From Lachnospiraceae bacterium UBA4711 (GTDB lineage Bacteria; Bacillota; Clostridia; Lachnospirales; Lachnospiraceae), in NCBI GenBank assembly GCA_002404515.1, contig DHJV01000139.1:37274-44939 (forward strand): DNA of 7,666 nt. The letters are read 5' to 3'. The notes below the pieces were generated by a model. That model did no database searches. It was not told the DNA's origin and worked only from the letters and a program-made list of their open reading frames with translations. Shown piece by piece: positions 1 to 6,215 of this stretch. A program made the position numbers and the translations under genes. The number at the start of each line of letters is the position of its first letter. The stretch's first letter is position 1.

Positions 1-234
1 TATTCACTTCCTCGTACATGTACACCACAGAGTAATGCAGGTACAGCGGTCAGCCTTGCAGCACTGGCACCTGGAGATCTGGTATTCTACGATCACGGTA
101 CAGGTTCCTGCGAACACGTAGGTATCTATATTGGAAATGGACAGATCGTACATGCAAGCAGCAGCCGTACAGGAATTAAGATCTCAAATGTAAATTATAG
201 TACACCATTTAAGGCTTGCAGAATTGTAAATTAG
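1..234 (+). CDS. NlpC/P60 family cell-wall peptidase, C-terminal fragment (5' end outside window)
   Basis: Reading frame 1 is open from the first base to a TAG stop and encodes the last 77 residues of a larger protein. The visible part is the C-terminal half of an NlpC/P60 fold: an LPRT stretch at residues 3-6, then PGDLVFY (24-30), then the diagnostic HVGIYIGNG (39-47) and VHAS (50-53). In this papain-like family the Cys–His–His/polar triad uses the His of HVGIYIGNG and the residue in VHA, so His39 and His51 fill the second and third positions. The catalytic Cys and any signal peptide or SH3/LysM wall-binding region would lie upstream and are not seen. Members cleave peptide stems of peptidoglycan outside the membrane. 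Thr codons are all ACA (6 of 6), like hpf and unlike prfB. The family call is firm; the specific enzyme cannot be named. Confidence 0.9.
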   Translation, partial: YSLPRTCTPQSNAGTAVSLAALAPGDLVFYDHGTGSCEHVGIYIGNGQIVHASSSRTGIKISNVNYSTPFKACRIVN

Positions 235-265
235 AAAATTAGTAATACTTTCTATAATGTGTTTG

Positions 266-308
266 AAAGGGCATTTTCGGTAAGAATCGAAGGTGCCCTT
301 TTGCTTTA
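266..308 (+). terminator. Intrinsic terminator of the NlpC/P60 gene
   Basis: Bases 266-279 pair with 288-301 in a 14-bp stem containing two G·T pairs, around an 8-nt loop. The 3' arm ends in CCCTTTT, followed by GCTTT. It lies 31 nt after the TAG stop and separates this gene from hpf. The T-run is short, so some read-through is possible. Confidence 0.8.
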
Positions 309-350
309 TCAAAGAAATGTGAATTTTTGTATATTTTGACGAAAAATCAC

Positions 351-380
351 TTCCCAAACAGGGGTTAGGTGTGCTATAAT
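351..380 (+). promoter_or_regulatory. hpf promoter (extended -10)
   Basis: A perfect TATAAT at 375-380 is preceded by TG one base upstream (TGCTATAAT), an extended -10 element. The best -35 is the weak TTCCCA at 351-356, with an 18-bp spacer. The extended -10 probably compensates for it. The predicted start is near 387, giving a leader of about 69 nt. Assignment to the housekeeping sigma factor is inferred from consensus only. Confidence 0.7.
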
Positions 381-387
381 ACTAAAC

Positions 388-429
388 ATAGAAAGTACAT
401 GTGCTTCATGCACATTTTTTATTTTCTAT
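388..429 (+). promoter_or_regulatory. Hairpin leader at the 5' end of the hpf transcript
   Basis: ATGTGC (399-404) pairs with GCACAT (410-415) around the loop TTCAT, and six T's follow (415-420). The flanks also pair: 388-397 with 420-429 (10 bp including one G·T), separated from the inner stem by a one-versus-four-base internal loop. The whole structure would start at about nucleotide +1 to +2 and end 11 nt before the ribosome binding site. It could protect the 5' end of the mRNA, or act as a very early attenuator because the inner stem plus T-run looks like a small terminator. The function is not established. Confidence 0.5.
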
Positions 430-455
430 AGTTCGACGTAAAGGAGCTGGGGCTT

Positions 456-983
456 ATGAATTACATCATTAGTGGAAAAAACATTGAGGTTACAGACGCA
501 TTGAAACAGGCCATCTACGAGAAGCTTGCAAGAATCGAGAAGTTCTTCGCAGAAGATACGGCTGCACAGGTCACACTTTCCGTAGATAAAGATCGCCAGA
601 AGATTGAAGTTACAATTCCTATGAAGGGACATACGATTCGTGCAGAGCAGGCAAGTGATAACATGTACGTATCCATTGATTTGGTCGTAGAGATTATCGA
701 ACGTCAGGTGACACGCCATAAGAAACGTATTTTGGACAAGGAGCAGAATGCCGGATACATCAACAGTGATTTCTTTGATGTAGAGGGACTCGAAGATGAG
801 GATGTTCAGATCATCCGTAGCAAGAAAGTTGTTTTGGAGCCTATGTATCCAGAAGATGCTTGCATTCAGATGGATCTGCTTGGACATAATTTCTTCGTAT
901 TCCGTAACGCAGAGACAGACAAGGTAAATGTAGTCTACAAGCGTAGAGGCAATACATTCGGATTGATTGAGCCAGAATTTTAA
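456..983 (+). CDS. hpf: Long-form ribosome hibernation promoting factor HPF
   Basis: A 175-aa protein starting at ATG, with AAAGGAG (440-446) placed 9 nt upstream. Residues 1 to about 100 are the S30AE/YfiA-type ribosome-binding domain: it opens MNYIISGKNIEVTDAL and contains a basic helix RQVTRHKKRI (83-92). An acidic linker, about 104-117, leads to the C-terminal dimerisation domain (about 120-175), which ends in the characteristic YKRRGNTFGLIEPEF. Long-form HPF binds the 30S decoding region, and its C-terminal domain pairs two ribosomes into inactive 100S dimers under starvation or in stationary phase; this is established for the family. The length is standard. The gene has its own promoter and a strong terminator, so it is transcribed alone although it precedes secA. 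Codon use (Thr ACA 6 of 8, no ACC; no CCC for Pro) matches the upstream gene. It is also named raiA/yvyD in other genomes. Confidence 0.96.
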   Translation: MNYIISGKNIEVTDALKQAIYEKLARIEKFFAEDTAAQVTLSVDKDRQKIEVTIPMKGHTIRAEQASDNMYVSIDLVVEIIERQVTRHKKRILDKEQNAGYINSDFFDVEGLEDEDVQIIRSKKVVLEPMYPEDACIQMDLLGHNFFVFRNAETDKVNVVYKRRGNTFGLIEPEF

Positions 984-1020
984 CAGTTTCAGTTATGTAT
1001 AGAGGGTTATGAAAAAACGG

Positions 1021-1051
1021 TATCCCGGAGACGAAGGTCTCCGGGATATTT
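1021..1051 (+). terminator. Strong hairpin terminator after hpf
   Basis: TATCCCGGAGAC (1021-1032) and GTCTCCGGGATA (1037-1048) form a perfect 12-bp stem closed by a GAAG loop, 37 nt after the hpf stop. The following T-run is short (TTTGTCATT). On the upstream side lies GAAAAAAC, which would give a better U-tract on the opposite strand, so the hairpin may work in both directions. Confidence 0.85.
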
Positions 1052-1104
1052 GTCATTATAGGATATTTTCTGTGTAGTAATGGTATTTCTGACATGGAAA
1101 CTTC

Positions 1105-1133
1105 TTGCGTTACCTACCATTTAATGTTATATT
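1105..1133 (+). promoter_or_regulatory. secA promoter (extended -10)
   Basis: TTGCGT (1105-1110), a 17-bp spacer and TATATT (1128-1133) form a good promoter. TG one base upstream (TGTTATATT) makes it an extended -10 element. The start would be near 1140, giving a leader of about 38 nt before the ATG. It probably drives secA and prfB together. Confidence 0.65.
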
Positions 1134-1177
1134 ACAAGTTGTGGTATTAGAATGAGTTATGCTCAGGGAGGTAAGAA

Positions 1178-3745
1178 ATGAGCTTATTTGAAAAAGTGTT
1201 TGGAACACATAGCGATAAAGAGCTGAAGAAAATATATCCGATTGTAGATAAGATCGAAGCGCTGGATTCGACGATGCAGGCGTTAAGTGATGAAGAGCTG
1301 AAGGCAAAGACTCCGGAATTCAAGGAGCGTCTTGAAAAGGGCGAGACATTGGACGATCTGCTTCCAGAAGCATTTGCGGTTGTCCGTGAGGCAGCAGACC
1401 GTGTTCTTCATATGAAGCATTACCGCGTGCAGCTGATCGGTGGTATCCTGCTGCATCAGGGACGTATCCCGGAGATGCGTACTGGTGAAGGTAAGACATT
1501 GGTTTCTACACTTCCTGCATATTTGAATGCACTCGAAGGAAAGGGTGTTCATATTGTAACTGTCAACGACTATCTGGCAAAGCGTGATGCCGAGTGGATG
1601 GGACAGGTACACGAATTCCTTGGACTGACGGTTGGTGTAATCTTAAACAGTGACAAGAACGATGCAAGACGTGCCGCTTATAACTGCGACATTACATATG
1701 TTACAAATAACGAGCTTGGTTTCGATTACCTGCGTGACAACATGGTTATTTACAAGGAGCAGCTCGTTCAGCGTGATCTGCATTATGCGATCGTCGATGA
1801 GGTCGATTCCGTACTCATTGATGAGGCGCGTACACCATTGATTATTTCCGGACAGAGCGGAAAGTCTACCGACTTGTACAAGATGTGTGATTATCTGGCA
1901 CGTCGTATGAAGCGTGGTACTGCTTCGATGGAAATCAGTAAGCTCGATGCCATCATGGGTACAGAAATCGAGGAAGATGGAGATTACTTAGTCGATGAGA
2001 AGGATAAGCAGGTTGTACTGACTGCACAGGGTGTCAAGGAAGTGGAGCAGTTCTTCCATATCGACAACTTCTCAGATGCAGATAATATTGATATCCAGCA
2101 CAATATGATCATGGCATTGCGTGCACATGCGCTCATGTTCCGTGATAAAGATTACGTTGTTAAGGATGACGAGGTTTTGATCGTCGATGAGTTTACCGGA
2201 CGTATCATGCCGGGACGCCGTTATTCCGACGGCCTGCATCAGGCGATTGAAGCCAAGGAGCATGTAAAGGTCAAGAGAGAAAGCAAAACCCTTGCCACCA
2301 TTACCTTCCAGAACTTCTTCAACCTGTTTGCCAAGAAAGCCGGTATGACCGGTACGGCTCTTACGGAAGAAAGAGAATTCCGTGATATTTACGGCATGGA
2401 TGTAATTGAAATCCCGACGAACAAGCCGGTAGCCAGAGTGGATCATCAGGATGCGGTTTACAAGACCAAGAAGGAAAAACTGCATGCCATCGTACAGGCA
2501 GTGGAAGAAGCACATGCCAAGGGACAGCCGGTACTGGTTGGCACGATTACCATCGAGTCTTCCGAAGAAATCAGTGATATGTTAAAGAGAAGAGGCATTC
2601 AGCATAAAGTCCTGAATGCAAAGTTCCATGAACTGGAAGCGGAAATCATAGCCGATGCAGGTATTCACGGAGCCGTTACCATTGCAACCAACATGGCAGG
2701 CCGTGGTACGGATATCAAGCTGGATGAAGAAGCCAAGGCAGCCGGCGGTCTTATGATTATCGGTACCGAGCGTCATGAGTCCAGACGTATTGACAACCAG
2801 CTGCGAGGCCGTGCCGGACGTCAGGGTGACCCCGGTGAATCCAAGTTCTACATCTCTTTGGAAGATGACGTTATGAGATTGTTCGGTTCCGAGAGACTGA
2901 TAAATATGTTCAATACCCTCGGTATTCCCGAAGGCCAGGAAATCCAGCACAAGATGCTGAGCAATGCCATTGAATCCGCACAGAAGAAGATTGAAAACAA
3001 CAACTACGGCGTGCGTAAAAATCTGTTGGAATATGATCGTGTCATGAGCGAGCAGAGAGAGATTATTTACAGTGAAAGACGCCGCGTTCTGGACGGTGAA
3101 AGCATGCGCGATGTCATCTACAAGATGATTACGGATGTGGTTGAGCACTGCGTGGATATGGCAATCGGTGAGGATGCAAGCTCCGATGAATGGGATTTCA
3201 ACGAACTGAATTCCCTGTTGCTGCCCATTATTCCGTTAAAGCCGGTGACAAAGGAAAGAATTACCGCTACCAGGAAAAACGGCTTAAAGCAGCAGCTGAA
3301 AGAAGAGGCGGTCAAGCTTTACGAAGCCAAAGAAACCGAGTTCCCCGAAGCGGAAATGATGCGAGAGGTAGAACGTGTTATCCTGCTTAAGGTAATCGAC
3401 AAGAAGTGGATGGCACATATCGACGATATGGACCAGCTGCGTCAGGGTATCGGCTTACAGGCTTACGGACAGAGAGATCCTGTTATCGAGTACAAGATAA
3501 GCGGTTATGAAATGTTCGATGAAATGACGGAAAACATCCGTGAGGATACCGTCAGACTTTTACTTCGTGTGAAATTGGAGCAGAAGGTGGAAAGAGAACA
3601 GGTTGCCAAGGTAACCAGTACCAACAAGGACGATTCCGGTCCCAAGGCGCCGAAGAAGAGAGAAAGCACCAAGATTTATCCCAACGATCCCTGCCCCTGC
3701 GGTAGCGGCAAAAAGTACAAACAGTGCTGCGGCAGAAATAAATAA
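1178..3745 (+). CDS. secA: Preprotein translocase ATPase SecA
   Basis: An 855-aa protein with AGGGAGGT (1165-1172) 5 nt before the ATG; B. subtilis SecA is of similar size. Order: NBD1 with Walker A MRTGEGKT (100-107) and the DEAD-like Walker B VDEVD (206-210) plus LIDEARTPLIISG (213-225); preprotein cross-linking domain about 227-370; NBD2 with TNMAGRGTDI (504-513) and the arginine-finger motif QLRGRAGRQGDPG (541-553); helical scaffold/wing region; and a lysine-rich C-terminal linker. The tail is a zinc-binding module with Cys839, 841, 850 and 851 (CxC-x8-CC), a four-Cys variant of the CxC…CH form that also binds SecB in proteobacteria. SecA drives unfolded preproteins through SecYEG at the membrane. 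Synonymous codon use changes abruptly near codon 345-370, although the protein looks continuous and complete. prfB follows after 45 nt with no terminator, so the two probably form an operon. Confidence 0.98.
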   Translation: MSLFEKVFGTHSDKELKKIYPIVDKIEALDSTMQALSDEELKAKTPEFKERLEKGETLDDLLPEAFAVVREAADRVLHMKHYRVQLIGGILLHQGRIPEMRTGEGKTLVSTLPAYLNALEGKGVHIVTVNDYLAKRDAEWMGQVHEFLGLTVGVILNSDKNDARRAAYNCDITYVTNNELGFDYLRDNMVIYKEQLVQRDLHYAIVDEVDSVLIDEARTPLIISGQSGKSTDLYKMCDYLARRMKRGTASMEISKLDAIMGTEIEEDGDYLVDEKDKQVVLTAQGVKEVEQFFHIDNFSDADNIDIQHNMIMALRAHALMFRDKDYVVKDDEVLIVDEFTGRIMPGRRYSDGLHQAIEAKEHVKVKRESKTLATITFQNFFNLFAKKAGMTGTALTEEREFRDIYGMDVIEIPTNKPVARVDHQDAVYKTKKEKLHAIVQAVEEAHAKGQPVLVGTITIESSEEISDMLKRRGIQHKVLNAKFHELEAEIIADAGIHGAVTIATNMAGRGTDIKLDEEAKAAGGLMIIGTERHESRRIDNQLRGRAGRQGDPGESKFYISLEDDVMRLFGSERLINMFNTLGIPEGQEIQHKMLSNAIESAQKKIENNNYGVRKNLLEYDRVMSEQREIIYSERRRVLDGESMRDVIYKMITDVVEHCVDMAIGEDASSDEWDFNELNSLLLPIIPLKPVTKERITATRKNGLKQQLKEEAVKLYEAKETEFPEAEMMREVERVILLKVIDKKWMAHIDDMDQLRQGIGLQAYGQRDPVIEYKISGYEMFDEMTENIREDTVRLLLRVKLEQKVEREQVAKVTSTNKDDSGPKAPKKRESTKIYPNDPCPCGSGKKYKQCCGRNK

Positions 3746-3775
3746 AGCGCACTGCCCTGTTATCAATAAAAAGAA

Positions 3776-3783
3776 AGAGGTGA
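3776..3783 (+). promoter_or_regulatory. Ribosome binding site that fixes the GTG start of prfB
   Basis: AGAGGTGA lies 7 nt before GTG at 3791. The first in-frame ATG (3809) and the ATG in the shifted frame (3903-3920 region, codon at 3912) have no comparable site. This supports a GTG start and a two-frame gene. Confidence 0.75.
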
Positions 3784-3790
3784 CGTTTAA

Positions 3791-4928
3791 GTGGTAGAAT
3801 TGGATAACATGAAAGCAAAATTGCTTACCTATGAAACCCCTTTGGCGGAAGTGAGGGATTCACTTTGACTTAGCTAATAAGGAAAAGCGAATCGAAGAAT
3901 TAGAACGGGAAATGGAGGCGCCCGGATTCTGGGACAATCCCGACCGTTCCAACAAGCTCATGAAAGAGCTGAAAAACTTAAAAGATACCTGTCAGACCTA
4001 CAAGGATTTACGGACCGGTTACGATGACATTCTGACTCTGATTGAAATGGGCTACGAGGAAAACGACGAAAGCCTTATTCCCGAAATCCAGGAAGAGCTG
4101 GACCACTTCATCAGCGTATTTGAGCAGATGCGTATCAGTACGTTATTGTCCGGAGAATACGACAAAAACAATGCCATCTTAAAGCTCAATGCCGGTGCGG
4201 GCGGTACGGAAAGCTGCGACTGGTGCGGCATGCTGTACCGTATGTATACCAGATGGGCAGAGCGGAAAGGATTTTCCATTGAAGTGCTGGACTATCTGGA
4301 CGGTGACGAAGCCGGTATCAAATCCGTAACGTTCCAGGTAAACGGCGAAAATGCCTACGGTTACTTAAAGTCCGAAAAAGGCGTGCACAGATTGGTGCGT
4401 ATTTCTCCCTTCAATGCGCAGGGCAAGCGCCAGACATCCTTTGTGTCTCTGGATGTTATGCCGGATATTGAAGAAGACCTGGATGTGGATATCAACGACG
4501 AGGATTTACGCATTGATACCTACCGAAGCAGCGGCGCGGGCGGTCAGCATATCAACAAGACATCTTCTGCCATCCGTATCACCCATATTCCTACGGGAAC
4601 CGTGGTACAGTGCCAGAATGAACGAAGCCAGTTCCAGAACAAGGAAAAGGCAATGCAGATGCTGAAGGCGAAGCTGTATTTGTTAAAGCAGGAAGCCAAT
4701 GCGGAAAAATTGTCCGACATCCGCGGTGAAGTAAAGGAAATCGGCTGGGGCAACCAGATACGTTCCTACGTGCTGCAGCCCTATACGCTGGTAAAGGATC
4801 ATCGTACCGGAGTGGAAAGCGGCAACGCCGATGCGGTGCTGGACGGTGATCTGGACAACTTTATAAACGGATACTTAAAATGGATTAGCACAGGCGCTAA
4901 GACGGTAGAAGGAGCAGCGGATGCGTAA
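3791..4928 (+). CDS. prfB: Peptide chain release factor 2, with +1 programmed frameshift
   Basis: Frame one runs from GTG 3791 through 25 codons to CTT, then an in-frame TGA (3866-3868). Skipping T3866 continues the protein at GAC (3867) to TAA at 4926-4928, giving join(3791..3865,3867..4928), 378 aa. The shifted sequence DLANKEKRIEELEREMEAP continues naturally from frame one (…VRDSL). Motifs in the full protein are GAGGTESCDW (about 136-145), the stop-codon specificity tripeptide SPF (205-207) and GGQ in SSGAGGQHINKTSS (250-252), at the same numbers as in E. coli RF2. RF2 reads UGA and UAA and triggers peptidyl-tRNA hydrolysis through GGQ. The frameshift is autoregulatory in the family: low RF2 slows termination at its own UGA and favours the shift. 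A call starting at ATG 3912 would lose the first 40 residues. It probably shares the secA transcript. Confidence 0.96.
3851..3869 (+). promoter_or_regulatory. prfB programmed +1 frameshift signal
   Basis: The core CTT TGA C (3863-3869) is the canonical slippery codon, weak UGA and 3' C. The usual internal Shine-Dalgarno-like stimulator (AGGGGG three bases before CTT in E. coli) is here GTGAGGG (3851-3857), with 5 bases between it and CTT. It keeps anti-SD complementarity, but it is shorter and further away. Confidence 0.93.
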
Positions 4929-4951
4929 AGCATCGTTGCTCCTCCTTTTTT
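4910..4951 (+). terminator. prfB terminator that contains the stop codon
   Basis: GGAGCAGCG (4911-4919) pairs with CGTTGCTCC (4934-4942). After a bulged G, ATGC (4921-4924) pairs with GCAT (4930-4933). The loop GTAAA contains the prfB TAA stop, and TTTTTT follows at 4946-4951. The 5' arm is coding sequence for the last RF2 residues. It also lies 13 nt beyond the stop of the convergent gene and may stop traffic from both sides, although its opposite-strand T-run is poor (TTCT). Confidence 0.85.
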
Positions 4952-4963
4952 ATAGATACCGGT

Positions 4964-5683
4964 TTATACTTTCCGGTAGTTCTGCATGACATTGAGATAG
5001 AAAATCGTGTAGGTCATATTGACGTAAGGGATTAACCACAAAACGCCAATCAGGGATAAACATGCCAGTAACGTAATGGGGATAAAGCTCAAAATCAAAA
5101 CAAACAGCCGCTTTTTCTGCCCCTTCATGATTTCTGCACTGAACTGCAAAACTTCTTTTACGGACTTATCAGGGAAATCCAGCATGATAAACAGGCACTG
5201 GGAAAGCATCAGGTAAAACGGCAGGTAAATCACGGTAGAAACAAGCAAAAGACCGATGCTTACATACAGATAAGTTACCTTTCCCGTAAGCTGGAACAGA
5301 CTTAACGGAACGGCATAGGCAAGTCCCGGCAAAAGGGAAAGCAGGTTGCGGAAAAAGGAAACGCCGAGGGACACATTGAAGCGGTTCCGGTAGCCGGAGA
5401 AAAGGTCCGAAAAACTGCAGGGCGCTCCGCAGGCAGTTTTTAAATAAATCAGGGTCAGTCCTACGTTTAAGACACCGGTAAACAGGGAAACCAGAAAGGA
5501 AATCGCCTCGCCCAGCGCAAACTCCGCCATGTTGGAGTAAGTATAAACATTGGAAAAAAGGACGGAAACAATATAGGTAAGGAAGGAAGAAAGCAGAGTG
5601 CATCCGATTAAAAAACCGAAATGCCCGGTCAGCTTTTCCTTGGCTTTGTCCTTCAGTTCCGCATTGGAAAAATAAGAATTCAC
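4964..5683 (-). CDS. DUF975-type multi-pass membrane protein
   Basis: A 239-aa protein from GTG at 5683 to TAA at 4966-4964. The start is set by AAAGGAGGG (5698-5690) 6 nt upstream. An earlier in-frame ATG (5704) lies inside the upstream gene and would make this RBS coding. Hydrophobic spans lie at about 22-43, 59-81, 104-130, 137-168 and 192-220, possibly with one more to 232, giving roughly five or six membrane segments. A basic, soluble N-terminus (NAELKDKAKEKLTGHFG) precedes them. The FIMLDFPDKSVKEVLQFSAEIMKGQKKRLF loop followed by LWLIPYVNMTYTIFYLNV near the end matches my recollection of the DUF975 family, an uncharacterised Firmicutes membrane family. It is the second gene of a two-gene operon (13-nt gap) and converges on prfB. 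No catalytic motif is visible and the function is unknown. Confidence 0.82.
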   Translation of the reverse strand: MNSYFSNAELKDKAKEKLTGHFGFLIGCTLLSSFLTYIVSVLFSNVYTYSNMAEFALGEAISFLVSLFTGVLNVGLTLIYLKTACGAPCSFSDLFSGYRNRFNVSLGVSFFRNLLSLLPGLAYAVPLSLFQLTGKVTYLYVSIGLLLVSTVIYLPFYLMLSQCLFIMLDFPDKSVKEVLQFSAEIMKGQKKRLFVLILSFIPITLLACLSLIGVLWLIPYVNMTYTIFYLNVMQNYRKV

Positions 5684-5689
5684 AGTAGT

Positions 5690-5698
5690 CCCTCCTTT
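5690..5698 (-). promoter_or_regulatory. Ribosome binding site deciding the GTG start at 5683
   Basis: AAAGGAGGG on the minus strand overlaps the TAA stop (5699-5697) of the upstream gene and sits 6 nt before the GTG. The near-perfect anti-SD match favours this start over the upstream in-frame ATGs and suggests translational coupling. Confidence 0.8.
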
Positions 5699-6092
5699 AT
5701 TCATCACCGTAAATGCGGTTGATATATTCGTCAAAATCCACGCCGTAAAGGGATTCAAACTGTGCATTTAACACATCGCGGTTTTCCGGTTTTAAGAGCT
5801 GTACGGAGGAATAAACGGTAAAGCCCATGAAAATCAGTCCTGCGCATAAACCAATCAGGGAAGTCACAAGCCCTGCCTTTGCGGAGGAATCCACCGGCTT
5901 ATGAAGCCTTTTGGACAGAAAATAAAAAAGAAGTCCCAGTGCGCCCAACGGAATGGGGAGAAAAAGTGTGCAGATTAAAACAATGGAACACATTCCCAAA
6001 ATCAGGGAAGCACGGGCAAATTTATTGCGGTTGTCAGTAAAGGACGGAAACGGATAGTTATAAAAATCATCGTCCGTATAACGGTCATCCAT
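5697..6092 (-). CDS. Small membrane protein of unknown function (DUF4190-like layout)
   Basis: A 131-aa protein starting MDDRYTDDDF, with AAGGAG (6105-6100) 7 nt before the ATG. Further upstream in-frame ATGs at 6143 and 6110 lack a site and fall in or before the RBS. The first ~23 residues are acidic and aromatic (DDDFYNYPFPSF). A long hydrophobic stretch at about 28-58 may be one span or a tight hairpin: ASLILGMCSIVLICTLFLP, then a Pro/Gly turn, then LGALGLLFYFLS. A basic loop KRLHKP and a second span at 74-97 follow, then a soluble tail with FESLYGVDFDEYINRIYG. The ASLILG…C…P…LGLLF layout resembles small DUF4190-type membrane proteins, but I cannot confirm membership. It is the first gene of the operon with the DUF975 protein, has its own promoter, and is divergent from tex. 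The function is unknown. Confidence 0.72.
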   Translation of the reverse strand: MDDRYTDDDFYNYPFPSFTDNRNKFARASLILGMCSIVLICTLFLPIPLGALGLLFYFLSKRLHKPVDSSAKAGLVTSLIGLCAGLIFMGFTVYSSVQLLKPENRDVLNAQFESLYGVDFDEYINRIYGDE

Positions 6093-6133
6093 AGGGGTAC
6101 TCCTTATCATAAAAATTCTGAAACTTTTCAGAT

Positions 6134-6162
6134 ATTGTAGCATTTTTTTTACTCTTTTACAA
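6134..6162 (-). promoter_or_regulatory. Promoter of the two-gene membrane protein operon (extended -10)
   Basis: On the minus strand: TTGTAA (6162-6157), a 17-bp spacer and TACAAT (6139-6134), with TG one base upstream (TGCTACAAT). The start would be near 6127, giving a leader of about 35 nt. Its -35 touches the tex -35 with no base between them. Confidence 0.75.
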
Positions 6163-6191
6163 TTGAAACAAGTCCTCTTTTTCAGTATAAT
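6163..6191 (+). promoter_or_regulatory. tex promoter
   Basis: TTGAAA (6163-6168), a 17-bp spacer and a perfect TATAAT (6186-6191) form a near-consensus housekeeping promoter. The predicted start is near 6198, leaving a leader of about 57 nt. It is arranged back to back with the minus-strand operon promoter. Confidence 0.82.
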
Positions 6192-6215
6192 AGCAAGAGT
6201 AATTACAAGACAGAA

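Noticed and set aside
322..338. Possible CodY-type box upstream of hpf
   Set aside because: AATTTTTGTATATTT has about five mismatches to the 15-base consensus; an AT-rich stretch gives this by chance.
336..341. TTGACG as the hpf -35
   Set aside because: It lies 33 bp before the TATAAT, about twice the usable spacing. The extended -10 explains the promoter better.
230..455. raiA-motif structured RNA upstream of hpf
   Set aside because: The hpf promoter at 351-380 leaves only a ~69-nt leader, too short for that large RNA, and the preceding gap holds only the upstream terminator.
426..1095. Minus-strand frames of 153 and 84 aa opposite hpf
   Set aside because: They are antisense to hpf, cross its terminator or leader, and have no RBS or family signature.
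2582..3148. 188-aa minus-strand open frame, and a 147-aa one at 2072-2515
   Set aside because: Both are antisense to well-conserved SecA coding sequence, lack a convincing ribosome binding site and encode no recognisable domain.
3912..4928. prfB as a shorter gene starting at ATG 3912, or as a frameshifted pseudogene
   Set aside because: The upstream frame encodes the expected RF2 N-terminus with a good RBS, and the break is exactly the canonical CTT-TGA-C recoding site.
5169..5603. 144-aa minus-strand frame inside the DUF975 gene
   Set aside because: It is an out-of-frame shadow on the same strand; the DUF975 frame has the strong RBS and membrane-span pattern.
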